From positions 188,732,369 to 188,796,368 of the forward strand of contig CP136061.1 of the NCBI GenBank assembly GCA_032622095.1: a stretch of 64,000 bases of DNA, written 5' to 3'. Source of the DNA: Siphonodentalium dalli (Eukaryota > Mollusca > Scaphopoda > Gadilida > Siphonodentaliidae). Both the position numbers and the translations under genes were made by a program. The notes beneath the pieces are model-generated. The model was given only the letters and a program-made list of their open reading frames with translations. It had not been told where the DNA came from and did not search any database. Shown here one piece after another: positions 61,101 through 64,000 of this stretch (the first letter of the stretch is position 1; each line of letters starts with the position of its first letter).

Positions 61101-62576
61101 CTCTTATATGTTGCATAATATTTCCCTGTACAATTTTCAGACATTTTTTAATTATTATCTTTGGCTTCGATGACGACGGCAAAGTTGTGTTTTAATTATA
61201 TTGTTGTGGGGATCACGTACATCTGAACATTGATATAAACTATAGATATAGACTATATAGATAGTGGATTTACCCAGCTGTCTGAAATGGCAGAATTCCG
61301 ATGACCCATGATGCTTACAAACTGTCATTTATGGGAATTTTGGGCAATAAAACAAGACAAGAAGTAATATTTTAATATACACATCAAAATGAAAAAAAAC
61401 TTTCTCAAAGTAATTTATACTTAACTTTATTTAATCTGGAAGCCGTGTATATTTCCCCGAAACTCTGTGTTGGATCGACTTTATTTTATGGATCCATTTC
61501 TTCAGTTTTACTGTCCTGATTTCTTGGGATTTTTGGTTTGAAAAGGGTCATATTCGAGTTTAAGCCCACTTGGATTTTTGAGCTCAAATAAAACAAAGGC
61601 CCCCTGGGCCTAAACGCGGGTCAGTACGGTAATTGCTCTCTGTGTGTATATATACATACCTTTCAGCAGCACTTCTGGGTTCAACAAAATTGACGATAGG
61701 CGGATCTTGAAGAATTGCCAGTGAAAATGACGTACTCTCCAGAGATATCCCTAAACCCTTGTGGTCAGCTTGCAAAACAATGTCAACTGTTTCTGTGCGA
61801 AATATCTGATTGGACGCTGTCACAACTGAGTTCATCGATGAAGCTGCAGACACTGAAAATCCAAAATGAATAAATCATAAAAGCAGAAAATAACCAACGC
61901 TTATCATCAGACGCTGCTCTACACTGTCATGCTCTTCTTTCGATAATTATTTTGTAACAATTGGACGTAATGAAGTGAAATAAGATTATTAAGATTGTCA
62001 TCTTAAATTGATGGTAACCCGATTCATGATTTATCTGATACCATCTTTTAGAATTAAAGATGTCACCTGGAGAGGTATTGTTTCCATTATTTTTGTTCTT
62101 CATTTCTCTATCGTTTAATGACATATTAAGGTAAATATTGGAACATTAAGGTATATTAGTGTGCTAAATTCATTTATATTTTATCTGACATCATCTATAG
62201 GTATAGCTTATATCATTTTGTAATGGTATGTACATTGTCATACAAGCACTCCATTATTTTTTCACGATAATAATGCCGTATGTAGAATAGACATAATTCT
62301 ATTTGTCAATTGTTAAATTTTATAAATATATGGATTATTATTAACAAACACAGCCAGTTCCTGTCAAAAACATTCTATCACAGCCATGCTATTACAGATA
62401 CTTACAGTGAGCGAATTTTCGATCCTGTTTTGAAAGTATCCGTCTTCTGAATGATGTCCGCCCTGGGTTGCTATACGTCGAGGCTATTGAGCTCATTGTA
62501 CCATAAGCAGGGAGAGTGGAGAAGCCGTTATGAAGAGATGATGACCTTGACAGTATTGGCGAGTCTGGCAAAAGTG
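15930..62576 (-). CDS. GRIP1: GRIP1/2-like multi-PDZ scaffold, C-terminal half (10 exons, partial)
   Basis: Spliced coding sequence, minus strand: 62576-62406, 61852-61660, 57113-56971, 56555-56478, 52564-52495, 46040-45895, 37662-37521, 33314-33175, 18974-18373, 16130-15930. All introns are GT-AG and all phases fit, giving 628 codons with one terminal stop. Domain order (numbering from the first full codon here): pre-PDZ4 linker 1-75, PDZ4 ~76-166, PDZ5 ~175-260, PDZ6 ~275-357, Ser-rich linker ~361-509, PDZ7 ~510-592, tail to 627. The order, the TETxxIVL entry into PDZ4, GTxDPxDPIIIS in PDZ6 and [11 protein letters not shown]-like end of PDZ7 match vertebrate GRIP proteins as I recall them. 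GRIPs are cytoplasmic adaptors; known partners are AMPA-receptor GluA2/3 tails (PDZ4-5), Eph/ephrin and liprin (PDZ6), GRASP-1 (PDZ7) and kinesin heavy chain (PDZ6-7 linker). The 5' half is outside the window. GRIP1 versus GRIP2 cannot be decided; an invertebrate probably has one ancestral gene. Confidence 0.93.
16371..17486 (-). mobile_element. hAT-type transposon remnant, 1116 bp
   Basis: TIRs TAGAGATGGGCGGTT at both ends (16371 and complement to 17486), flanked by the perfect 8-bp duplication TTTAAAGG (16363-16370 and 17487-17494). It lies in the last GRIP intron. GGTTTCGGTTTC repeats are subterminal at the left. It keeps only the start of a transposase gene (17257-17367, minus). Confidence 0.92.
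17257..17367 (-). pseudogene. Truncated hAT transposase N-terminus with BED finger
   Basis: ATG at 17367; 36 codons to TGA at 17259-17257. The peptide contains [20 protein letters not shown] and LCRKEF. The aromatic W.YF followed by Lys-rich and C..C spacing is the start of a BED zinc finger, the usual N-terminal DNA-binding domain of hAT transposases. The His/Cys half of the finger and the catalytic core are missing. Confidence 0.75.
17764..17997. mobile_element. TTAA MITE (group 4)
   Basis: TTAACGCTTTCATGACTGGA at left, 'ccagtcatgaaagggttaa' at right; 234 bp. Close relative of 11242-11476. In the last GRIP intron. Confidence 0.85.
18373..18974 (-). CDS. GRIP1: GRIP exon: PDZ6-PDZ7 linker and first half of PDZ7
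   Basis: 602-nt exon; acceptor TTTCCACAG, donor GTATGAG after 18373. It encodes residues 361-561. The first ~148 residues are a low-complexity Ser/Asp/Asn/Arg linker ([18 protein letters not shown]..., basic-Ser tract [15 protein letters not shown]) that is probably disordered and phosphorylatable. In vertebrate GRIP1 the linker is longer and binds kinesin heavy chain; [14 protein letters not shown] resembles the vertebrate TVPSVDSAVDSWDGS. PDZ7 starts with [20 protein letters not shown] (loop EGFGFALS), [20 protein letters not shown]. It ends in phase 0 after Gln. Confidence 0.94.
19505..20382. mobile_element. Possible hAT-like element
   Basis: Left TAGGGTCCAGC…'gaatacacatt', right '…cgaatattcgcaggaccctta', imperfect inverted ends. 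Flanks share only TATGT (19500-19504, 20381-20385). Internal 'aatcgaat' motifs resemble hAT subterminal repeats. No transposase seen. Confidence 0.5.
20383..21679 (+). repeat. SINE-like repeat with tandem internal units
   Basis: Bases ~21060-21420 contain two passes of 'taccaaatttcattgagatc' … 'ttcaagttatg…cagacatcgga', followed by GGACAGACAGATGCATGC microsatellite-like sequence. 21490-21679 is a second related unit interrupted by the element at 21680. 20383-21050 is unassigned. Confidence 0.6.
21680..22977. mobile_element. CAG…CTG-ended insertion with AGGCCT duplication
   Basis: Inserted in a 'ccataactcc' SINE-like repeat. AGGCCT occurs directly before (21674-21679) and after (22978-22983). 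Left end CAGCTCACAAGGCGACT and right end (complement) CAGCCTAGGGGTTCAGAACA, then GGGAGACT, share ends and a GGNGACT block. Subterminal GGCGAC and GGGAGAC repeats. No transposase recognised; class uncertain (hAT or CACTA-like). Confidence 0.5.
22984..23230 (+). repeat. SINE-like repeat, continuation after insertion
   Basis: 'ccataactccag…cggaacccaaattcgatcttgacc' twice in ~100 bp. It continues the sequence interrupted at 21679. Confidence 0.55.
23517..23690 (+). repeat. GC-rich 'acttgccgtttggccg' repeat, left inverted copy
   Basis: Begins 'cccgctggactaaacaagt' and runs into tandem ~22-bp units GTGTACTTGCCGTTTGGCCG. A related copy in opposite orientation is at 28665-28868. The pair encloses 5.0 kb. 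Confidence 0.65.
23790..24850 (+). mobile_element. Retroelement insertion with ORF1-like gene and (CAA)n tail
   Basis: Ends in a short ACAACAACAACAAC tail (~24836-24849). 'tttgagatctaa' (23777-23788) before and 'tttgagatgtaa' (24850-24861) after could be a target duplication with one mismatch. It carries one ORF (24019-24681) and no reverse transcriptase. Boundaries are inferred. Confidence 0.5.
24019..24681 (+). CDS. Lys/Arg-rich retroelement ORF1/gag-like protein, 220 aa
   Basis: Intact ORF, unlike other ORFs in the window in its GC content and composition. Residues ~1-60 contain [17 protein letters not shown]; 66-95 are strongly basic ([20 protein letters not shown] then [11 protein letters not shown]); 115-155 are Pro/acidic ([14 protein letters not shown]); 160-220 form a charged helix ending in [16 protein letters not shown]. 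The [13 protein letters not shown] block is of a type I recall from invertebrate retroelement ORFs, so nucleic-acid binding is likely. No zinc knuckle, protease or RT follows. Antisense to GRIP, within its intron. Start: first ATG after an in-frame leader; the ATG at 24025 would also do. Confidence 0.55.
   Translation: MTMPPLIPISVTTMLDSMHVTPCLSWSLHAHKSGYQLILDFQSGPAQPFSGLPTGSGPDNTRSTRKLRQKIKKKKKSPSRKKRDAERLAAWKEKKATDITPASSSHGVKIPAQSVQEMESPPPSPPRPDADTSDFIPKTPEYIESEPANPISPVTEQETEATRLWRENYIKESSKYLARVDESIKKAEETRMKANAVLDELDQPKSKNKKTKKLKATSKS
24862..25612. other. Non-genic intron
   Basis: AT-rich, no exon or repeat family recognised. Confidence 0.4.
25613..26230 (+). repeat. SINE-like repeat 'gtgactgtcccaatgggac' with GACGG tail
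   Basis: Starts GAGGTGTGACTGTCCCAATG, has two-three internal passes of 'aagtcgaaaaaggggaataactc' and 'cagacgtcataatcgcaggt', then (GACGGAC)n at ~26148-26185, and ends 'cttcgttgcgggggggtata'. Other copies start at 37720 and 63931. Confidence 0.75.
26231..28130. other. Non-genic intron
   Basis: Several short open frames (e.g. 26299-26574, 26868-27155, 27210-27503 plus) lack domains and splice context. A GCATGCATGCATG run at 26862-26874. Nothing else recognised. Confidence 0.4.
28140..28640 (+). repeat. SINE-like tandem repeat with GACGG tail
   Basis: Three passes of 'gccagacctggcttgcgaac' and 'atatctttgaaatccgttga' at ~150-bp spacing, then GACAGACGGACGGACAGACG (28560s) and 'aatttggcgggggataata'. 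Confidence 0.75.
28665..28868 (-). repeat. GC-rich 'acttgccgtttggccg' repeat, right inverted copy
   Basis: Ends 'aaacttgttttgtccagcaggg', the complement of the outer end of the copy at 23517. Contains ~8 degenerate ~22-bp units of GTGTACTTGCCGTTYGGCCG. Confidence 0.65.
29337..29848. repeat. 44-bp satellite with 118-bp higher-order unit
   Basis: Monomer AATGACAAATTATTTATATA, then TCAGCCATGAAGCTATCACA and TTTT. Copies start at 29337, 29381, 29425 and so on. A deleted monomer ('ccagccatgaaatgac') recurs at 29533 and 29651, giving a 118-bp higher-order repeat. Confidence 0.92.
30053..30566. mobile_element. TTAA MITE (group 1), decayed
   Basis: Left TATAACCCATTGGTGGGT, right 'acccaccaaagggttaa'; related to 2532-2907 by ends and by 'ggcatttatatc…acagttg…ggtggaac' near the left. 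Confidence 0.65.
30567..31381. other. Degenerate G-rich tandem sequence, non-genic
   Basis: Three-four loosely related ~130-170 bp passes ('gtcatctccatgatgggg…', 'caggatgtaggtaatc…', 'gtcatcactatgat…') with G-runs. No gene. Confidence 0.4.
31390..32304. mobile_element. hAT-type non-autonomous element, 915 bp
   Basis: TIRs TAGTGTTGAAACGATTAG (left) and complement of TAGGGTTGAAACGATTAA (right), with the perfect 8-bp duplication TATAGGAT at 31382-31389 and 32305-32312. Subterminal GTCGACTAGTCG-type repeats at both ends. The 96-codon ORF at 31779-32069 inside is not recognised as transposase. Confidence 0.9.
32313..33174. other. Non-genic intron
   Basis: Unassigned AT-rich sequence; a small 'tagctacaacagctacata' repeat near 33090. 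Confidence 0.4.
33175..33314 (-). CDS. GRIP1: GRIP exon: second half of PDZ6
   Basis: Acceptor TTCTGC... reads ATTGCAG on the minus strand, exon from 33314; donor GTGAGTG after 33175. Residues 315-360: [55 protein letters not shown] and LSEAI.(L/M)L..AG..VT(L/M)KI are nearly the vertebrate sequence. First alpha-B residue Leu (class II). It leaves in phase 1 to the large linker exon. Confidence 0.97.
33984..34069. mobile_element. Truncated TTAA MITE (group 4)
   Basis: TTAACCCTTTCATGACTGGA… through 'cgcccatagg', then the match stops: a left-end fragment of the 11242/17764 family. Confidence 0.8.
34070..36590. other. Non-genic intron with decayed ~115-bp repeat units
   Basis: Scattered 'accaatcaatacctgaacat…acaggtgagg' traces (34780-34830, 36050-36130) link to the 36770-37200 array. 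(ATCT)n at 36477-36497. No exon recognised. Confidence 0.45.
36595..37204 (+). repeat. SINE-like array with GACGG tail
   Basis: Starts 'ggccataactctgttaaaat…cgaacttgatctgtattttgg', then ~117-bp units ('accgatcaaccaatcgatac', at ~36917 and ~37034), then ACAGACGGACAGAGGGACGG… ending 37204. Confidence 0.75.
37521..37662 (-). CDS. GRIP1: GRIP exon: first half of PDZ6
   Basis: Acceptor TATTTGTAG, donor GTAACAG. Residues 267-314 include [41 protein letters not shown]. This is the best conserved segment of the gene: [22 protein letters not shown] agrees with vertebrate GRIP PDZ6. It ends inside the Arg codon (AG|A), homologous to PDZ4 and PDZ5. Confidence 0.97.
37720..37790 (+). repeat. 5' fragment of 'gtgactgtcccaatgggac' repeat
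   Basis: GAGGTGTGACTATCCCAATG, then 'ggactaaggatacctcc'; the match to 25613 stops after ~50 bp. Confidence 0.65.
37949..38190. repeat. 46-bp tandem repeat, ~5 copies
   Basis: Unit AATACTCTTTATGTTCCACC, then ATATACCGGTATATATACTG and ACCAAT; later copies are shortened. It abuts the left end of element A. Confidence 0.9.
38208..38625. mobile_element. Left end of large element A: terminal hairpin plus second terminal motif
   Basis: Arms 38208-38263 (AATATTGTTTTACCC…TATCTCCTATAATAAATATC…) and 38517-38572 are inverted copies around ~250 bp containing a 'cggtacgcagtacctacggt' inverted stretch. Directly after comes 'atatctccgtcaaatatatc…cactgaatgaactaatggtt' (38573-38622), a variant of the arm. Element B has the same plan at 47098-47466. 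The A interior continues to at least ~41590; its right end was not found. Confidence 0.65.
38626..40240. mobile_element. Interior of element A, left part
   Basis: Higher GC than surrounding introns. Opens with 'gaggaggccacgaggcag', matched in B by 'ggtggaggccacgaggaaac' (47490). Holds (AGAT)n at 38903-38924 with 'agtttattggataaag', a C-run at ~38984, and 'attgtggcacatagcc' (40024) matched in B at 48544. No recognisable transposase or RT; open frames are not domain-like. Confidence 0.5.
40241..40640. repeat. 117-bp tandem repeat in element A
   Basis: GAAGGTTGTGGAAGCCGCGA starts at 40285, 40402 and 40519 (period 117 = 39 codons), with an extra partial unit at each side. The minus strand stays open for 222 codons because of the period; I do not call it a gene. 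Confidence 0.9.
40641..41592. mobile_element. Interior of element A with ~100-bp dispersed duplication
   Basis: 40695-40792 and 41489-41582 ('ggctcaggaggccgcgacc…gaggaggcatgtccagcaac…ggaggaagcaagagaagg') are ~95% alike and are diverged members of the 117-bp unit ('ggaggcatgaccaccaacag'). Confidence 0.6.
41593..42279. mobile_element. Probable hAT-like element inside element A
   Basis: Left TAGAGGTGTCACGAT and right complement TAGGGGTGCCACAAT (12/15 identical), with subterminal 'atcgat' motifs. No matching 8-bp duplication, so old or rearranged. Confidence 0.5.
42280..42657. other. Non-genic stretch
   Basis: Contains tandem 'taaaatattg' near 42406-42432. Unassigned; may belong to element A. 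Confidence 0.35.
42658..42967 (+). mobile_element. 5' end of a piggyBac-like element
   Basis: TTAA at 42658, terminus CTCTTTCGCTGCCAAACGCG with an internal repeat 'cgctgccaatcgcgc' (~42702), ~260 bp of leader, then an ATG at 42922. The right part is lost: the 144-bp satellite begins at 42968. Confidence 0.65.
42922..42981 (+). pseudogene. Truncated start of piggyBac-like transposase
   Basis: ATG then [14 protein letters not shown]…; homology plausibly covers the first ~13 codons, with stop at 42979-42981 inside the satellite. 'M.(A/S)RKRL..EE' is a common start of piggyBac-family transposases as I recall. Short, so only suggestive; the TTAA end makes it credible. Confidence 0.45.
42968..43466. 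repeat. 144-bp satellite, ~3.5 copies
   Basis: CCTCTATACTCTAATGATCG starts at 42968, 43112, 43256 and 43399 (periods 144, 144, 143). Each unit has two GGGCGCCTGCGGCGCATAAG blocks and a G-rich 'ggtggtggatggg' block. A further unit is at 44409-44562 inside the minisatellite. Confidence 0.93.
43467..44408. repeat. 35-bp minisatellite, block 1 (~27 copies)
   Basis: Unit GATGGACAGGAGGATTCCAG, then TTGTCCACGAGGACT. Variants: TTGTCGACGCGG, TTGTCCACGCAG, GATTCGAGTCGTCC. With a 35-bp period and no stop on the minus strand, all three minus frames are open for 235-312 codons and encode the same 35-residue cycle. No start context, splice sites or domain: not a gene. Confidence 0.93.
44409..44562. repeat. 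144-bp satellite unit inside the minisatellite
   Basis: 'ctaagatacttatacctatt' to 'ggggcgcctgcggcgcataa', one unit in the same orientation as 42968-43466, bounded by minisatellite on both sides. Confidence 0.9.
44563..44984. repeat. 35-bp minisatellite, block 2 (~12 copies)
   Basis: Same unit as block 1 with more GATTCGAGTCGTCC and CCACGCAG variants. It ends 12 bp before a TTAA MITE. Confidence 0.93.
44997..45218. mobile_element. TTAA MITE (group 4)
   Basis: TTAACCCTTCCATGACTGCA at left, 'ccagtcatgaaagggttaa' at right, TTAA at 44997 and 45215; 222 bp. Confidence 0.85.
45219..45894. other. Non-genic intron beside PDZ5 exon
   Basis: No repeats recognised; the least repeat-dense intron piece near an exon. 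Confidence 0.4.
45895..46040 (-). CDS. GRIP1: GRIP exon: second half of PDZ5
   Basis: Acceptor ATACCACAG, donor GTAACTACC. Residues 219-266 read [48 protein letters not shown]. This is the GDxLLAI strand, alpha-B helix and final beta strand of PDZ5; vertebrate GRIP1 has GDKLLAIDNIRL...[20 protein letters not shown]. First alpha-B residue Val suggests class II binding. The exon sits alone between the composite minisatellite/MITE on one side and element B on the other. Confidence 0.95.
46041..46870. other. Non-genic intron with ATC-type microsatellites
   Basis: (ATC)n-like tracts at 46625-46660, 46678-46708 and 46810-46835. No exon recognised. Confidence 0.5.
46871..47097 (+). repeat. SINE-like tandem repeat, part left of element B
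   Basis: 'aaatttggttcagttcactc…gttatcatctggaaacc' then a full ~165-bp unit 'gcatatcaggtaaatcctaa…gttatcatccggaaac'. The next unit resumes at 52089, so B interrupts this array. Confidence 0.8.
47098..47425. repeat. Terminal hairpin of element B
   Basis: Arms ~47098-47160 and 47369-47425 (AATATTTTCCTAAAAAAGTA…TATCTCCTAGAAGTATCTTG) are inverted. The spacer has an adaptor-like 'gttaactctccgagttg' inverted motif and 'cacgtggtttctgacacgtag'. Confidence 0.8.
47575..47630. repeat. (TA)n microsatellite in element B
   Basis: 'tatatatgtatatatatata' tract flanked by CACATGCACA copies on both sides. Confidence 0.85.
47848..47878. repeat. Long C-run
   Basis: About 30 bases of C with a single T. A likely site of length error in sequencing. 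Confidence 0.85.
49385..51100 (+). repeat. Three copies of a ~90-bp module in element B
   Basis: 'gggttcgatgggtagcccca' … 'gtgctaattacgccaattag' … 'tatatatcg' at ~49397-49490, ~50544-50636 and ~51006-51096. Each is preceded by 'tagtccag…gc.caccaa' or 'gggaagcaactcgtgtgag'. Two copies are followed by 'tcgaaacaaggg' / 'tcgaaacgaggg' (49537, 51122). Confidence 0.75.
49700..49970. repeat. Diverged ~150-bp tandem duplication in element B
   Basis: 'gcatgtaaaggtgacccg…ggaatgtcgaaagcc…gctggagcgactgctcgatc' is followed by 'gcatgtgaggtctggtcat…ggaatgtccagagcc…gtggagcagcagcaggaccg'. Confidence 0.6.
52089..52290 (+). repeat. SINE-like unit right of element B with GACGG tail
   Basis: 'tgcaaatcaggtaaaatctaagtcgaaaa…' to 'gttatcatccagaaaccaaa', then GGACGGACAGACGGACGGAC. 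Direct continuation of 46871-47097. Confidence 0.8.
52495..52564 (-). CDS. GRIP1: GRIP exon: middle of PDZ5
   Basis: 70-nt exon encoding residues 195-218: [20 protein letters not shown] then LAYR. It corresponds to the PGDPLVISDIKKGSVAHR part of vertebrate PDZ5. Acceptor TTCACAG at 52571-52565; a second in-frame AG lies 9 nt inside the exon (…GCTGCAG), so an isoform without the three Ala residues is possible. Donor GTAAG after 52495. The exon ends inside the Arg codon (AG|G). Confidence 0.9.
52731..53065. repeat. 58-bp tandem repeat, ~5.8 copies
   Basis: ATGACGTTCACCTTGACAAT, then GAAACCAGAACTTTAAATTA and AAAGCATCACATATGTAA; starts at 52731, 52789, 52847 and so on. It lies upstream (in transcript sense) of the small PDZ5 exon. 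Confidence 0.92.
53066..53560. other. Non-genic intron
   Basis: Open frames on both strands at ~53137-53406 have no recognised domain or splice context. Confidence 0.4.
53561..55545 (+). repeat. ~150-165 bp SINE-like array ending in GACGG and 'ggtgagctaaaa'
   Basis: About eight degenerate passes of 'atggccctggctccacc…ttgacccagtgacc…tttgaacaaatctga' with 'ccagtcacccaaggaccctc' (53680, 53860, 54000, 54715, 54870, 55000, 55140, 55300). Tail (GACGGACA)n at 55440-55493, then 'cggagacttcgtctcaggtg'. Interrupted at 54050-54310 by the CCCCAGAGGGTGAA repeat. Confidence 0.8.
54050..54310 (+). repeat. CCCCAGAGGGTGAA-type repeat, 5'-truncated copy
   Basis: 'gttccccagttgaagttggt…gcaaattaggggatatagaa…ttcaccctctgggaacctca'. 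Confidence 0.75.
55546..56477. other. Non-genic intron
   Basis: No repeat or exon recognised. Confidence 0.4.
56478..56555 (-). CDS. GRIP1: GRIP exon: start of PDZ5
   Basis: 78-nt exon; acceptor TTTTTGCAG, donor GTGAGT. It encodes [20 protein letters not shown] then FGFTLN. It matches the PDZ4-PDZ5 junction of GRIP (ES..PSSGT...KLPK). The binding loop GGFGFTLN is nearer to canonical GLGF than the vertebrate PDZ5 loop. The short PDZ4-5 spacing fits the PDZ4-PDZ5 tandem module of GRIP. The exon leaves in phase 1. Confidence 0.92.
56971..57113 (-). CDS. GRIP1: GRIP exon: second half of PDZ4
   Basis: Acceptor TTCCAG, exon starts at 57113; donor GTAAGACT after 56971. It encodes residues 122-168: [15 protein letters not shown] (the conserved GDRILAI strand), alpha-B helix [12 protein letters not shown], and [10 protein letters not shown]. 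The first alpha-B position is Phe, not His, which points to class II (hydrophobic -2) ligand preference, as in vertebrate GRIP PDZ4-6. EIEFDVA is identical to the recalled vertebrate GRIP1 segment. Confidence 0.95.
57114..58495. other. Non-genic intron
   Basis: A G-rich tract 'gggtgggttcgggagggggg' at ~57866. No domain-bearing ORF. Confidence 0.4.
58496..58846. mobile_element. TTAA MITE (group 2), larger copy
   Basis: TTAAAGGGGTACTGGACACT at left, '…tagtgttcataccggtaatgacttcattaccctttaa' at right. Foldback interior ('gcacctgtatgagtgtag' against 'atatacactcatgtgc'). TTAA at 58496 and 58843. Confidence 0.7.
59210..59550 (+). repeat. CCCCAGAGGGTGAA-type repeat with hairpin
   Basis: Hairpin 'aatgaggtcaccagagggtg' … 'tcaccctctgggaaccttat' at 59212-59298, then 'ttccccagttgaagttagtg' and the common body. 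Confidence 0.8.
59551..60169. other. Non-genic intron
   Basis: Nothing recognised apart from 'ctactatgggtgtaaac' / 'acacctacagtagaaatg' weak inverted motifs around 59900-59960. Confidence 0.35.
60170..61631. mobile_element. TA-flanked inverted-repeat element, 1462 bp
   Basis: TACCGTACTGACCCG at the left and its complement at the right (…GGGTCAGTACGGTA), with subterminal 'gtttaagcccac' at both sides (60204, 60258, and inside the right end at 61559). TA at both ends is consistent with a Tc1/mariner/pogo-type target. No transposase identified. The right end is 27 bp from the splice donor of the exon at 61660. Confidence 0.7.
61660..61852 (-). CDS. GRIP1: GRIP exon: linker and first half of PDZ4
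   Basis: Acceptor ATTTTCAG before 61852; donor GTATGT from 61659. Residues 57-121 contain the linker [10 protein letters not shown], then [10 protein letters not shown] (beta A/B start), the carboxylate-binding loop KGLGISLE (GLGI in place of GLGF), and [15 protein letters not shown]. The exon ends inside the Arg codon (AG|G), the same place as PDZ5 and PDZ6. A TA-flanked inverted-repeat element ends only 27 bp into the intron. Confidence 0.93.
61859..62405. other. Short intron between the linker and PDZ4 exons
   Basis: 553-bp intron (61853-62405) without recognised repeats, the shortest of the gene in this window apart from 56556-56970. Confidence 0.6.
62406..62576 (-). CDS. GRIP1: GRIP exon: Ser-rich linker before PDZ4
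   Basis: Most upstream exon visible. Acceptor TTATGTAG at 62584-62577, donor GTAAGT from 62405. It enters in phase 2 of a codon and leaves one base (T) for the next. It encodes 56 residues rich in Ser/Thr/Pro, including [11 protein letters not shown] and the basic stretch [14 protein letters not shown]. Vertebrate GRIP1 has a comparable GTLPRSLYST...MMRRRLKKKDFK segment just before PDZ4, which supports this exon although the linker is not a domain. No transmembrane or signal sequence. Confidence 0.85.
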
Positions 62577-63930
62577 CTACATAACAAGATATGGTGTATA
62601 TTAGAGATGTGCAATATTCAAGAATATCATTAGATTAGACTTTAACTCTTTCATCATGGCTGCCCGCTTTAGCGGGCATGATGTAATTTATGTTCACCAA
62701 GGAAGCCCATGGAATTTTCGGGAATAATTAAATATTTCCAGGGATATACAAATGAGTTTATTGGTTAGAGACTTGTATATCCTTTGGGTAATATTCAGTA
62801 TCGATACAAAGTGATTGGTGCCTATGCAGACCTAACATGTATGGCCATAAAGAGATTTTCCCAGCCTAAATATAGACAGCACCTATATGAAGTCACTGTT
62901 ACTATTTTGGGGTTTACTAAAAATTGTTGATGCAATACTGCCAACAGGTGTGGTGTTTTGAGTCACATACCAATTTGGTTTATTATTGTTTATCACAATG
63001 ACATACCAATAACATTATGAGATTAAAGTTTAGCAAGGGAAGCCTAACTATCTTAGTATAGCATACGTCGGTATAAGTTCTCGTTAGTTGCTTTATATTA
63101 AGTATGATAACTCAGGTAATTAGTATATGTTATACTACTACTATGTTTATAGTTTGGTGGGTTTACTGATTTCGCTTGGGTTAAGCTCTTCATGTTTTGT
63201 CACGATCAGCAATCAGGTAAGATTTTTGAGTGAGTGGGACGAGGTCTTGTACTCTCTCTCTTTTATATAGAGAAATTGGGTAGTGACCAAATTTTTTACT
63301 TGACAAAAGGTTAGTGGGATGCGACCTTGACATAATTTGGTTTAGAGTATATGGTTGATGTACCTTGTGGAAGGTGCATTGTTCACTTAGTTCACAACTA
63401 CTGCAGTTCCTGGGGAACTATCAGTTAAATGTTTGTTTATGATGTCAGTGAAACATATTATAAAACTGGATGTTCCAACTAAGGGCGAAATATCCAGAGG
63501 GTATGAACAGGTCAGACACTTTCTGGTGAATAATATTAATTTTGATAACTTAAGTTTATGAAATAAAGAAGATTATGTTGACATTTCTAACAATGTCCAT
63601 GAATGTCAATTAAAACCGTACGCAGACATCAAACACAGCTGCCCTAAACCGGTAGCCCTGCATCTCACACAAAACGAAACGAAATGCTGAAATACCGCGT
63701 TAAAAACATTATTAAATCCAATCCCGACTTCCAGTACAGCACCTCAGCGTGCAAAGAAAGATAGAGTGAACCTTCACTCATCGCTCCTTACAGCCACTAG
63801 GCAATAACAAGAAGGACTTTTAGTCGCCTCTTTATTAAATAAAGAAATGGTTAAGTTCAGGCTATATTTTTTACATTATCAGTGTAGACAAAAGCTCCGA
63901 TAAGCACAATTAGTACAAATAGTAATTTAA
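62577..63930. other. Intron upstream of the first visible exon
   Basis: No PDZ3-like exon recognised on the minus strand. 62641-62690 has TTAACTCTTTCATCATGGCT and a 'gcccgctttagcgggc' hairpin, which may be one end of another TTAA element, but the matching right end was not found. Confidence 0.4.
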
Positions 63931-64000
63931 ACTAGAGCTGTGACTGTCCCAATGGGACTAAGGATACCCCCCGTGTTTTTAAAATACTAAGATGTTTCAC
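63931..64000 (+). repeat. Start of 'gtgactgtcccaatgggac' SINE-like repeat
   Basis: GAGCTGTGACTGTCCCAATG … 'ttaaaatactaagatgttt', ~90% like 25613-25680. Cut by the window end. Confidence 0.75.

Overview
This is an AT-rich, intron-dominated metazoan nuclear window. The only protein-coding gene I can support is on the minus strand. It is the C-terminal half of a GRIP1/GRIP2-type multi-PDZ scaffold (glutamate receptor-interacting protein). Ten exons between 62576 and 15930 splice together in phase into 628 codons with a single stop. They encode the linker before PDZ4, then PDZ4, PDZ5, PDZ6, a Ser-rich linker, PDZ7 and a short tail. The 5' part of the gene (N-terminus, PDZ1-3) lies beyond base 64000. 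The organism is most likely a bivalve mollusc, perhaps scallop-like. This is inferred from repeats ending in GACGGACA microsatellites and from a repeat ending in 'caggtgagctaaaa', which I recall as common in bivalves. I see no tRNA, rRNA or CRISPR.

About 97% of the window is intron or 3' flank filled with repeats. (i) TTAA-flanked miniature elements form at least five sequence groups, most with ends beginning CCCTTT. A piggyBac-like 5' end with a start of transposase-like coding sequence lies at 42658-42981. (ii) hAT-type elements lie at 16371-17486 and 31390-32304 with perfect 8-bp target duplications; the first keeps the first 36 codons of a BED-finger transposase. (iii) A Mutator-like element at 8847-10214 has ~100-bp near-identical terminal inverted repeats and an 11-bp target duplication. 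(iv) A TA-flanked inverted-repeat element at 60170-61631 ends 27 bp from a GRIP splice donor. (v) A 220-codon Lys/Arg-rich retroelement-like ORF lies at 24019-24681, followed by a (CAA)n tail. (vi) There are many tandem arrays, including a 35-bp minisatellite (43467-44984) interleaved with 144-bp units.

The most unusual structure is a pair of related large elements, A (left end at 38208) and B (47098-52088). Each begins with a ~330-365 bp hairpin followed directly by a second, different copy of the terminal motif. B sits exactly inside a tandem SINE-like repeat, so its ends can be read to the base. I could not place the pair in a known superfamily.

Region by region: 1-15929 is 3' flank of GRIP with MITEs and the Mutator-like element. 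15930-18974 holds the last two exons with a hAT between them. 18975-33174 is a long intron with the retroelement ORF, inverted-repeat elements and a satellite. 33175-46040 holds three exons separated by element A and the composite minisatellite. 46041-57113 holds element B, SINE-like arrays and three exons. 57114-62576 holds the TA element and the two most upstream exons seen. 62577-64000 is intron.
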